NCBI GenBank assembly: GCA_023079485.1
Contig: CM041104.1
Location: forward strand, 6,246,864-6,310,863
Direction: 5' to 3'
DNA: 64,000 bases
Source of the DNA: Archilochus colubris
Lineage: Eukaryota; Chordata; Aves; Apodiformes; Trochilidae
Shown here: piece by piece, positions 50,087 through 62,200 of the stretch
Layout of the letters: the number at the start of each line of letters is the position of its first letter
Numbering within the stretch: the first letter of the stretch is position 1
Notes under the pieces: model-generated
What the model saw: the letters and a program-made list of their open reading frames with translations, nothing else
What the model was told of the DNA's origin: nothing
Databases searched by the model: none
Translations under genes and position numbers: made by a program

Positions 50087-53000
50087 AAGGTATGGATAAA
50101 ACCAAAGCCTTTATCTGCTCTGTTTCATGGTCGTATGTACTGGCCAAAAGCATAACTACCATCAGCTGGTGCTGAGCTTCTGCTTTAGCTCATTGCAGTT
50201 GACAGCAGGTTTCAACATGTGTTATTTACTCAGGGATGAGGCCATGATTCAGGAGAGCTGTGCCAAGCTTGTCACCTCCTGCTAGGAGGCTGAAGCACTG
50301 AATCCATCACCCCCCACCCACCCCCCGTGGGGTTACCCAGCCAGCTCACACCTCCCAGCCCCTAGGTCCGGGGATGTCCCTGTCACACACAGACAGTGTG
50401 GGAAACCCCAGCCTGCCCACTGTGCAGCTGCAGAACCAGGCACAGATGGGAGAACAGTCGAGGTTTGGAGCTTTGGGGGTGAATATCAAACCAACAGGCT
50501 GTTTGTGCTGCTGCTGGAGGCAAACACTTGGGGCTCCCTGCTGGAGCTGCTGGGGGTTTCTTCCCCCTTGGATGAAGCAGTGGGGTGATTAAACAATGCA
50601 AGCCATGAGAGCAAAGGTGATCTAATCTGCTGAGGAATATTTTCTTTCTGCTGATTGCAGCAAAAATTTTTTTATCCTGAAATGCAGTTTCTGTAAGAGT
50701 TGTCAAAGCTTTAATCTGAACTCCCTGATTTTTGGAGTCTTTAATTAGGGACTTTTAAAAAGGTAAAAGGAACAACTAAGCACACATTTCCACCCAAACT
50801 GACTGGTTGTCTGGTTCCACGGTCCCTGCACCCTCACAGAGTTACTGCACATGCAAATCAAAGTTAAAAAGACTGAGTGCACAGTCTTACACCTTACATT
50901 ACACATCCACCACATTTGCAAATGGAAACTAGAAAGATGATTGCACAAGTGGACAGATCTCAGTCCCGTGTGCTTAGGTTCTGCCTTTACTTCTGCTCTT
51001 TTTCAGTTTAAAAAGATCTTTTCAAGAAAAATCTAAATGATCAGCTGAGTGTTTAATAACAGACGTGACAGTGACGTTTGGAGTTCTTCTTTAGGCTAAA
51101 CTCACCACCTTTTTTTTTCTTTCTTTGTTACACACCATCCTCTAAACCACCTACAAAACCACCATGCCTTGTTTCCTGAACACCCCAAGCAAGCTGATGT
51201 TCAGATGTCCACCTCACACCGAGCCAGGTGACAACCAAGAGACCTAAAGTTTCACCAACAAAATCATCTGGCAAGAGAGCACAGAGCCTGAGCCTGCTGC
51301 AGGGCACTGTGCAGTGCTTGACATCCTTCCTCCCAACACAAATATTAAATATGTACAAGGGAACAATTGGGCAGGTGTGTGCCCTGCTGAGTTTGGCCAG
51401 GGGCACTTTACTGTCTTACTTTGAATTCTTTCTTTAATAACCCCATTGGAGTTTTCCCAGAGGTTAAGTTGTGCTGGAATTTGGGCTGCTGAAGGTTCAG
51501 GTGTTGCAGAATGGCCCTCGCCCCTGGAGCTGTCACTGCCTTCACCAGGGATGTTTCTTCTCCCATGGAATGTTATATCAAGTCACAGAAAGCAAGGAGG
51601 ATGTTTAAGAATTTCAACACAGATGAACATGAGGAGAAAAAATATTGAAAATGTGAAGCTGATAATTGCAAAAGAGTCAGTCAATTTAAATAATTTCCAG
51701 GTTTTTTGTATAACTGCTTATAAAATATGGATTAGATTTTTCCATACTGTTTGTTACTACTTACTTTTCTTCCTTCCTACTTTCCATAAGGAAACTGAGC
51801 TACTGAGAGATGCAACAATATTATAACTCAGCAAGCAAGAGCATTTAGAGGTAACTTTGCCCTAGAGTATCATCTGCAACCACCCAGGCAGAAGCTGACT
51901 AATGTGTCACAGCAATGAAAGTTTTTGGTTTCTGGTTAGAAACACAAGCACTGAGCAGTAACCTTAGCTTTGGGGAAAAAGAGCAAATTTCCACAACATT
52001 GCATCATATACTTTAATCCTTATATAATTTAACAGTGAATCTATGTCTCTGATCTAAAGGTAGCTTTATGTTCTGCTATACTCAGTGCCATTTTTATGAT
52101 GTTGGCAGACATGTTGTTAACAATAATTGAAGCTAAAATGCATTGGTCAATGTGCTGAACAGAAAAAAATAATGCAGAATGCTGTTTTCATGTCTTGATG
52201 ATAATTAGTCTTAAAATGAACTGCAAAGCCATGCAGCTTCTAGCACTCTACTAACCAGTGGAGAGGCCAGCACTAGGAGACACTCAGATGAAGAGTGAGC
52301 CAGGCATGAGAAAGCATAAATTTAAATTATTTAACAAAAATCAATTCTCACAGATGTTCATGGTCTAGTTTTACTCCTTTTTAAAATCACCTTTACAGGC
52401 AGAACTAATGGCCAGATGATACAATAAATTGGAGACATTGTATTCTGAACATAAGAGACCAGCAAAGCCAAAAAAAAGCCTTAAAAAATTGTCCTTGAAG
52501 AGTCTGTAGGCTCAGATACCTACAGCTCTAAACAAGTGTGCACCCACCTCCCAAGCCTCTGGCATCCCCCAGGGCTTGTGCTGCTTGTCCTTAGGTCCCA
52601 AGTGCTGTCGTGGCCCATCCACTGGGCAGGTTCTGCCTTCAAGGTGACAGTGACTCCCCAGACCATCTCTCTGCTGTCCACTGCACTAAGGGGAATGTCT
52701 GGATGTCCCAGGAGCTCCAAATGGTTTAAACACTAAATAGCAAATAAATGGAAGAGCAAATCACAGTACAAGACAAAGAATTAATAAATGGGAAAGCATT
52801 GCAGTATCTACACCCAAACTCCTAAATACAAGGTCCTGGCAAATGATCTGGCCATAGCTCTAACTCTGTTTCCTTCTGTTTGGGTTTTTTTATCATCTGT
52901 CATTAAAAGCCACAAGGCTGTTGGAAGACAGATATTAAGTGCTCTGTAATACCATACAAAACATTGACCACTTTCTGATCTGAAGGTCTGATTGATGACA

Positions 53001-53616
53001 ATTGGTGGGTTTTCTCTATATATTTGTTTTTCACGTCAGCAATCTTGGTTTCCAACATTTTCTAGCAAACATATATTTTTGAGGCATTTCAGTATGGAGT
53101 AGGATGGCTGAACAGGAAAAGCAGACCACCAGCTGCTCCACTGGGAACCCAGCAAAGAGGAACAGTTGATTGCCTATTAATATAAATGAGCTTCATAGCT
53201 GGGCTGACTTTAGACTGAGTTCAGCAGTTCAGGGCCTCTATTCCAGGAAATACAGAATTCATATAACAAAAATCAAGAGAAAATGAAGAAAGGATTTTGC
53301 AAGTGCTTGTTTCCCAACTGAATGCTTTTGGTCTGCTGTTGTCAGGGTGGCTGAATGGAAGCTGAGATTGGACACTGCTGCCTGGATCAGAGAAATTTTT
53401 ATAAATGTACAAGGACACCAAACACCACATACTGTGCTGCAGTTTTCATTTATGCTTATATCATTAATAGTTTGTGCCATTGATACTCCCATCAAGTTCC
53501 AGAATAAACTCAAACAGCATTTCATGCACTTTGTTTAAAACAAAAAGCTTTAAGGATGGGCAGGAATTTCTTACCAGTGTTGCTGTTAAGAGCTTCTAAG
53601 ATGACTTGATGGCCTT

Positions 53617-53795
53617 AGCATAATAGTGAGGCCTGAGAATGCCTGAGCTCTGGTCCTATATTTAACTCTGCCCTTTTGTTCCTGAGCACCCTTCAATAGG
53701 GAGAAAACAGATCTATTTCACAGTAGTCATTTAGTAGCAGTAGTTAGGATCTGAGTGCATGCAATAAGATAATTAAAAGTACAGTATCAGATAGG
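53617..53795 (+). mobile_element. Possible MIR-type SINE remnant, near full length
   Basis: A series of short matches occurs in MIR order: AGCATAATAGTG near the start, GCCTGAGCTCTGGTCC, AACTCTGCC, CTATTTCACAG, GTAGTTAGGATCTGAGTG and AAAAGTACAGTATCAGATAG near the end. Each match is weak, but the order and spacing are right. Divergence is high, so this stays a candidate. Confidence 0.38.
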
Positions 53796-53946
53796 AATAT
53801 AGTTACATGGAAAAAAGGACTCACAGTGAGGAAGAATAAACAAAGAATACATTCATTTTGTCATTTTGTTATCTCTCTGGTTACTCAGGAATAATTTTTC
53901 TGGTCTTATTCCTTACCCTTTTTGTCATTGAATAAAACCAGAACTC

Positions 53947-53967
53947 TTTTTTTTTTTTTTTTTTTTT
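53947..53967 (+). repeat. Poly(T) run
   Basis: Twenty-one consecutive T followed by a CT-rich stretch and TAG at 53988-53990. It may be a simple homopolymer, the poly(A) tail of a minus-strand retrocopy, or part of a cryptic acceptor; no retrocopy body is recognised beside it. Confidence 0.9.
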
Positions 53968-56900
53968 CTCCATCTCTCTTTCTCATCTAGAACATGCATC
54001 CCATTCCTTCAAGACTCCTTGCCCTCCTATAAATAGTGTGCTGCAGGACACCTGCAAAGCAACCCCAATGCTGGCTGCAGAGCTGTATGGAGAGCAAAGA
54101 TAGCTTTGACAGCAAGTCAGGAGTGGGAAGGGTGGGAAGCCCCAGCCCAGCACCCATCCCTTCTGCTGCTCCTCCCCAAGGCAGAGCTGGGGCAGCCACA
54201 TTCCTGCACCGTCATCCTGAGGCATTGCCAAAGCCACAAGGCATGAGCCACACAGGAATGAATACACAGCTCAGACATCTTCTGAAATTCAAGGTCTGTA
54301 TTTTGTGAGTTAAATATCACCCAGGTGCACAATAGGGTAGAGATGGGGTGGGGTGCTTTTTGCCCCCTCTGAATCCATAGACCTGCCCCCAGAGCCTCTG
54401 TTCAGCAGAGTTTCCCTTCCATAGTCACTATCCCAGCTGGTGCCAAATCCAGCATCCCCCAGGTGCTTGCTGGGAATATGCAAAGAGCTTTCTTGGACCT
54501 TTTTGCAGCCTCTGCCCTCTGACAGACCCTGCATTGGCTGGGAGGAGCATTGCCCTGCAGCATGGAGGGGGCTTGCCCTGGCAGGATCCTGTCCAGCCCA
54601 GCCACCCTGCCACACTTGTCACCCCAGCCCTGGCTCTGCTCACCCCACCTCAGCCCACACCAGAGGCTGAGAATACCACGACACCAGCACAGCCACCCCT
54701 CCAAGCTGCTCAGGTACAAATTCCATCCCCCACATCAGAGATTTTACAGCAACCAAGGCAGAGCAGGCTGCCTGACTTCAGCTGGTGCTAAAGCTCACGG
54801 CTGCCAAAAATGAACTTCTGAATGGCCAAAACGGGGGTGCCAGTGACCCCAAAGGCACCAGGCGTTTATGCCAGGAAGGGATGGGGGTATTCCCAGGGTG
54901 GGATTACAGACTTCAAACCCCCAGGATGCTGTGTTAAATATTAAGCATCTGTATAGGAGGAGGAACCTAAGAAAAACCTGCATTGGAATAAGTCTCCCAT
55001 TCTGAATGTATTAAGTCCATCTCCCCTATTGTATCTCCATTATTTGTTCTCCCTTCAGAGAAGAATCTCTCAAAATCTTTGTAAAAGCATTTCCCAATAA
55101 AATTCTCTGCTTGAGACAAGAATGTTCTCACCCATGAGTGAAAAAGCTGGGTGCCTCTTTTTCTGGCTGTTATTCAAGATCCATATCCCTACCACAAACC
55201 ATGCTGGGACTTCTAATTGGGTTTTCCTCCCACTGTAACTCCCTCTACCATCTGTTTCTCTTTTTCTCTGGGATGACACATCCCTCAGGCACTGAGTGGT
55301 GCCACTGGGATGCCAACCCAAGCCTGGAGACTCAGATGGAGCAGCACCTTCCCCATGGCCACAGTGGCCACCAGCCTCAGCTTCAGGTGTGATGTGGGAC
55401 CCTGAACCCCCACCTGCCCACCTGAGGGCAGGGAGGGGATCACACTCAGGTGGATTGCTGTATTCCACATTCCTGACTGGGTTTTAACACCATCTTAGCC
55501 ACAGAGTTTCTTTGAAGAAAGAATCCTCAGTGTCTATGAAGTCCAGCACAAAACTTGCACTGCTCTCAGCAGGGCTGAGGTCCCACTCTGAGTTTTTAAG
55601 TAGCAGCAGAGCTGTTTCACCTGTGATACAACTGATTTTTCTGCTTAGTTTGACATCATCATTGCCCTTGCAGCAAGGAGAAACTCCCCACAACCCCAGA
55701 ACTATCACAGGGCTCTGAAGCCTCTCTGCTGAGATAATTGCTTGCCCCAGGCTTAAATGGGATCCAGCCACTGTTTTCCACTGCTGCATCTAAGGAGATT
55801 ACTAAACTGTTGGAAACATGGCTGCTTCTTCTGGCCTCTTTCCAGACCTCCAGTCATGTTAGAGTTGAGCTACTGCAAATGAAAATACATTAGAATTTTA
55901 AATCAGCACATAAACGATGCTTGCTCATTGGGAAACTTGAAGTTAATGTTGCTTGCAGCTATTACTAATGTTTTCAGAAATAATTCATTAGCTGCAAAAG
56001 TCTTCTTTTATGTCTCAAGAGATGAAATGAAAAATGAGTGATTTTACTTTTCTTCTTAATTCCTTCCTTTCAGTCTCCTCCAGCATCCCTGGCTCTTTCC
56101 AGGCTGTAAAGTCCATACATGAAGTCTTTAAGACAGAGACCATGGAGACACATTTCAGATTTACTCTCTGCACTTCAGCTCCTCTGCTTTGGATCCCAGA
56201 AGAAAAACCCCACACATGATGGAACAACAGAGGGAAAGGAGAGTTTTTTAGATTTTTGTTCAAAGACCAATAGTTGAAGTCAAGTCTTACTGGTTACTGA
56301 ACCAAATCGTGCTTGTTCTACCTCATAATGCCTGAGGAATGTGAAACTAAATTTCTTGCTATTTCAGGGCTCTAAAGATCTTCCTGAAAGCTTGAAGAGC
56401 ACCAAAGAGCTCTCTAGGGGACTAACTCTGCACCTACCCAGGCTGCTCTGCAAGCCTGGAGGAGCCTCCCTCTTTCTGCAGCAGGGATACAGCTGTCTAA
56501 AGCCATCCCTGCCCAAGCAAGAGAGGGAAAACACAACACTGTGTCCAACTGGGGGGACAAGTTGAAGTTTTCACCCAGCTGTCTCTGACACACACCTCAG
56601 CTTCACTGACAAATTCAGGGAACATGCTTTTTCCCAGAACACAGAGTTGCTTTAACATCTAAGCAAAACAAGACCAAGGTGTGAGTGATTTTCTTCTTGT
56701 CCTGAAGAACACGGCTCAGCTCCAGCAAACACAGTAAAATCGTGTGCTGCTGGTGTCCTCACCAGGGCTCCATTGCAGGGCAAGGATGCACCAAGGGAAG
56801 CAGATCAGGCAAAGACAGAGTCTGTGCTTCTTTGGTGGGTGCCCACCCATGTCCAAGTGCCCCCAACATTTGGGCTGCCTGTCCTCCCATCCCACCTGAG

Positions 56901-58637
56901 CTCCTTGCACTGTTTCACGCTTCTGTTTGTCCCTCCAGATGTATCTGCTGTGTCAGGTGGCCTCTGGAAAGGAACTCATTTTTTCTCCTTAGCGGTTTGA
57001 CACTGAAATTAGATTGGGTTCAGTTGCTGGGACATTACTGCCTGTGCTAATAGCCAAAATTGCTTTCAAAGACAGACTGCAGTTTTTTGAATTTGGAAAA
57101 AGATTTCTGTCCCTTTTAATTACATTTTCTGTCCGTAATGAGACAATTATAAGCGTTTCAATAGGTCCCAGTCGCCAGCCTTCCTCTGCATGAGAGCACA
57201 GGAGAAAAAGGCAGCCCAACCTCCCTCCTTCTCTTTCCCCTCCCACCCACCCACTAATTTCTCTGAGCAGTTCACAACTGTGCTGTGTACATTCATCTCC
57301 TTTCTGGCAGAGATCCTAGCAGCACTTAGCTTGCCCAAAGCATCCTCATGCAGCCATTGCACTACTCCAGCTGTTGCAATCCAGGACCAAACTCCCGTTC
57401 CAGTGACCCACAGAGGGCAGCACATGTGTAAGAAACAATCACACCACACCTGCTCACTCCTCTTTTTCATTTAAATTATCCGTGTTTACCAATCAGGAGT
57501 ATTTAAATCAAGTATTTCATTCATATGTGTAGAAAGAGAATATTGTCTCAGAAGTAAAATACCAGAGGAACACAGGGGCTGCCACGCTGGACCAGCACCA
57601 GGCTGGATGCTCTGGGGGGCTTCTCACAAGGGTCAGTAGCTTCATCCCTAGAAATGTTATTAGGAAATGAACTGTCAGATCAGACTTGTGCTATAAATCA
57701 TCTGAGCACTGGAGGGCTGATTCCTTCCAGCTAGAAATCCTTTCAGCTCTTGAAATCCAAGCCTTTTAATGTTAAGCAGCATCAAATGTTATTATTGTAA
57801 GATTGCATAGCACTGCAAATAAATACTGCCTTAGCATGCCAGTGTAATGAAGTATAAAGGTCTGGTCAAGTATGGATGTTTATTTAAGGCAATATAAAAA
57901 TATTGCCATGAATCCAGGGTTCTTGTACAGGGTTTTTTCTCCGAGAGACCCTGGGGATTAAGGTACCTGGCTTTGTGATGCCAAGAGACTGGGGAACAAA
58001 GAGCTGGGATTCCTGGACAAGATGAATTTCCGACCAAGTTGGAGAGTTCAACTGATCTTCAAACCAAAATAATGTCCTTTACATTTCTTTTTTTGTATAG
58101 ATTAAAAATTAAGTCTGAAAACATTTGCTAGGATTCAGAGCTCCCCAGCTACAGCTCTGACACAGTGACAGAAACCAGATATTAAATGGGCTCCATCAAA
58201 GACCCCAAGGAGTGGGGCCTCAACAGTTGTGCAAAACTCTCAACACCACCCTGTCCTTGGAGAAAATTCCCTGTGCGCCAGCTAGATCCAGGATTTACCA
58301 TCTACTCCCTTAAAAATATGAACCATTGTTACCTGATTACAGATGATCTTCCCAGTACTTCCCTGCCTCAACCGTGCTGTTTTGACATACTAGTTCAAGA
58401 GCTGTCACTTTAATTATGAGTGGTGATGAAAAAAAACCAGCAGTAGCAGCAACAACAACAAAAAATTACAAATCCTCAACTCACAGAACCAGAGCTTTAA
58501 TGAGATTAGTGGAGATGATGAGAGGAGATTGCACACTGTGCATCTACACAGGAAGAAATGAGCAGGCTGCCTGCACCCACAGCATCTTGCTGAGGACTCT
58601 GAGCCTTTCATAAGAATGATCAGGCTTACAACCCCCC

Positions 58638-58735
58638 TTTGACAGCTGAGAAGATGAAATGGAAAAGAGGTGCAGAAGGCCAGGAGCTGAACAAGAAATT
58701 GGGATCCAGGTCTCTGCTGTGCTCCAGCTCGCAGC
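58638..58735 (-). mobile_element. Possible diverged MIR-type SINE remnant
   Basis: TGACAGCTGAGAAGATGAAA, CCAGGAGCTGAACAAG and GGGATCCAGGTCTCTGC occur in the order expected for the reverse complement of the MIR core. The middle part matches poorly, so this could be chance similarity. Confidence 0.3.
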
Positions 58736-59058
58736 ACTTGTGACATATTTCAATGCTGAGACTGATAACAAATTAGTGACATTTCCAGATAAGGCACCTG
58801 GTAGCAATAATCCAGATTTGCTACTCAAACTTTTTTGGGGGAGGAGTTGTTCTTTTCAAAATAAAAGAACATGAAACACAGCTTCTTACACGAAACACGG
58901 TTTCAATTTCCATTTATTCTTCAAATTTCCTTCAAGTTGTTCATGCTTGTATTTAAGTCTTCACACACACCAAAACCACCCTATCTGTGTAACACCTTTG
59001 AAGCTGACCCAAGATTGGATTTAACAGAAAAATAAAAGCATTCTCACCAATTTTTCTC

Positions 59059-59215
59059 AAAAAAAAACAAAAAACCAACCAACCAACCAAAAAAACAAAC
59101 AAAAAAACCTCCAAGGAATTCTATCTAATTCTCCTTCATAAGAAACAACAACAATAAAAAACAAACAAACAAACAAACAAAAAACCAAACAAAACCACCA
59201 ACAAAACCCACAAAA
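59059..59215 (+). repeat. A-rich (CCAA)n / (CAAA)n compound low-complexity region
   Basis: Two A-rich blocks (59059-59108 and 59141-59215) contain several CCAA and CAAA units, separated by about 30 bases of unique DNA. They lie in the intergenic region. A stop-free frame on the opposite strand is a by-product of the composition. Confidence 0.85.
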
Positions 59216-62200
59216 CTCAAACCTGTGAGAAACAGAAGTGCTCTGCTCCCTCAGCAAAGCTCTGGGTTTTCTCAGCTCACCTCTTGGTAGCCACCATGTC
59301 CCACCACTTGTTTTTTGATTGTGTGAACTGGGTGGGGAAAAATACCAAGAAGTTCCCTCCCAGCACCAAGGCTGTGATGCCAGACCTCAGTGAGAGGATT
59401 TCAACTTTTGGATACATTCTGAGACAATTTATAACTCAGATCTCATATTCTCCCAATTCTATTTACTAAAGCAATAAGAAATTGTACTTCCCATGGCACC
59501 CTGGGCATATTATTATACTATGTAATTTCCTTCTGCAAAAACCCAATTAACTGTACATGTCTGTACCCATTCTGCCAACTGTATCATTTTATAATTTTGG
59601 AACAGCAGCACAAACTGCCAGAGAGTTATCAGTAAGAACCGTGCTGCAATAATTAAGAGATGCAAAGATAAAAAAAAAGCATCAAAATAGGCACACAAAT
59701 TAACACAAGTCAGTTATAACATAGCTATCTGCAGGGCCAGGATCTTGTGTAAAATTAATTTCCTTATGAAGCTTCACCATTCCCCCCCCTTGACAGAGGT
59801 CAAGGAGGAGACTGAACACGAGCAGATTTGAGAACTGGTTTTGATTTCCCTCTGTGTTCAAAGGACAGAGATCTGAAAGCAAGTGGGTGGGTGGGTGTGA
59901 CACAAAAATGAAGCCACACACGCCCTGTGAGCCCAGGTTGGGTGGTTAGGTGTTCATGACTATACATTGGTAGGGCCACCACTCACAAGGAGCAGTAAGA
60001 GCCCTGGGTAGCATTTGCATTTGAAGAAAAAGAAAAGAAAAGCCCAGACACATCATAAACAAATTAAAATCATCCTGAAACACCAATATTGTGATAGAAG
60101 CCATAAGACATCCAGAGGCAGCTGGGAAGGGACAGACTGGGAAAATCCCTAAACCACCACCCTATCACCCAGGTTCTTGTACAGCCTTTCCAGTCCCCCA
60201 GTCAGCCTCTCCAAAGCACACCAATCTATCTACTGGATCCTTTTTCTGTCAGGTTCTCTACTAACTTCCAGCCCAGCTTCCATTCATGGTATGAGAAGTA
60301 CAGAGTAAATTCTGCCCACTGCTTCATGGATTTGGAGCAATATAAAACAATTTTAGAGCAATAAAAAATTTTTGAATTATCACTGGCAAATAGAGACCAC
60401 TTAAATTCAAAAGTGAACAAGCTGGGACTTTACCTCTGGCCCCTCAGGAAGGGAATCCGCCTCAACTGCTGAGCTGCCACCAGTCAGGCTGTATGCATGG
60501 GAGATGCTGTCACAGACCTGAAAACTGGAAATAGGTAAAGATCTATTGGATTATTAAACCAAAGTAACAAAGCAGGTGTGAGCATTGCTTTACAGGACAC
60601 AAAACTGCTCTGCCTCTGTTTCTCCAGAGAAAATGCTCATATAAGGAAGCAGCGTCCATGGGTAATGAGGATGCAGTGATGCACAGGGGGCACTGCAGGG
60701 GCTGGCAGGGTCAGTGTGTGTACTTGCTGCTCTGTTCAGACGTCTGCTGCTTGAAGGCAAGAGCTTAAACAGTTTATGGAAGCTGAGATGTTTATGTTCA
60801 CCAGGTCCTGCAGTTCACACTCCATTCTTCTGCGGCAGAAGGTGGAAATTCTGCAGATTCTTTTCTATTACTTTTTTTTTCCTGCCTTTTTCTTATCAAG
60901 CTGTGTCTCCCAGGGTGGTAGCCTGCCCCTGTCAGGGCAGAGGAGGAGTTTCACACGTCTCTCCCAGTAGCCAGGCAGCAATAAATACAACAGGAAGAAA
61001 TTATGTCTTTCATCAGAAGTGTTAATATTTCACAGAGCCATGCTGATAGTAAACTTATGGCTATAAAGAGTCATGTTTAGCAGAGAAGACTGTGACTCCC
61101 AGCTGCTGATAATTTCATTTTTATGGGAACCTGTTCCTGCATAAGGCCATGATATTTCCCCCCCCCAAGTGCCCAGAGTGCTCTCCCTTTCTCACATCAC
61201 AGCTCCTTTCCCATTTGTTTAGTTGTTAGTGGAAAATGAGGCAGCATTAAGCTGCACTTACCTCCCTGCACACAAGCCCCGGGTGCTGGCTGTGCTCTGG
61301 GGGCTCGTGGGCTTGTTTCTTCTGGGGCTGCCTGGCAGTCCTCAGAACACACTGTAACTAAGACTTTCCAGCCTAGCCAGGATAATAAACAGTGGTGCTT
61401 TTCTTGGAAATATTTTAAGCTTTTTTTTTCACTTGCCTTAGTATGATGAATGACTTAGGACTCTGTTCCCAAAATGGGCAGATGACATTAGAATTCATCA
61501 CACAGAGAAGCTCAGCACATGAACCCATGCACCTGTCAGGATTCACCCCAAACACACAAAGTGAGGGGAGGGGGGGAAAGCCAGGCAGAACACAACCTCC
61601 GTGGCTGTGGGATTTCATTACTACATATGATCAACTCTCTCCACTGGTGATTACAGACTGCTGAGCTCAGGCAATGCCCCAGCAAGGAGCTGAGGGGGAG
61701 AGGTGGGTGAGGCAACTCACATTGTGCCTGAGCATCATTTGTGAAATTGCTCACTCATTTATCCCCCTGAATTGAAATCACACCCTAAGCCACCATCCTT
61801 GTTAAAGCATTTCCTTTGTTAAAGCATAAAGATCTGCTGCCATATTGCACCCAGCTGCTAGAGAGTGTTAAAATGGAGATTGGAAAAATAACAGCATCCT
61901 GTTATCACATGGGAAAAACCCAGTTTCTCCAGCTAGTAACCTTCTAACACAATTGATGACTGTTCCCTGCAGATGCTCTCCTGCCTCCCACCATTTGCCC
62001 CAGTAACAGGATGATGCTTTAAGGGAGCACACCACAGATACAGACACACACTTGGAAAGGGAAGATGTCCAGTTGCACTCTGGGGACTCAAACAGAAGAG
62101 ATTTGCAGTCACAGTTACATAGAACAGTTTTTGTAAGTGAATGCATTTCACCTAGGTTGAGAATTGAGGAACCAGAGTGCTTTAAAAAAGGACAAAAAAG

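Larger units (their letters stand above)
41587..50105 (+). other. KCNB1: Probable long KCNB1 3' UTR
   Basis: After the TGA there is no coding continuation, and KCNB1 messages in mammals have multi-kilobase 3' UTRs. AATAAA hexamers occur at 42993, 44831, 45717, 46170, 49910 and 50081. The last is followed within about 30 bases by a T/GT-rich stretch, so cleavage near 50100 is a reasonable guess for the longest isoform. UTR-like signals include Pumilio-type TGTAAATA sites and A/T-rich tracts. The true end and any shorter isoforms are inferred, not shown. Confidence 0.6.

Noticed and set aside
51787..51850. MIR-like GGAAACTGAGCTACTGAGAG stretch
   Set aside because: Only about 20 bases match and the following part does not keep the expected order.
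57541..57660. Possible CR1-like fragment (GGCTGCCACGCTGGACCAGC)
   Set aside because: Resembles a reptilian CR1 end over about 25 bases only; the rest does not continue the match.
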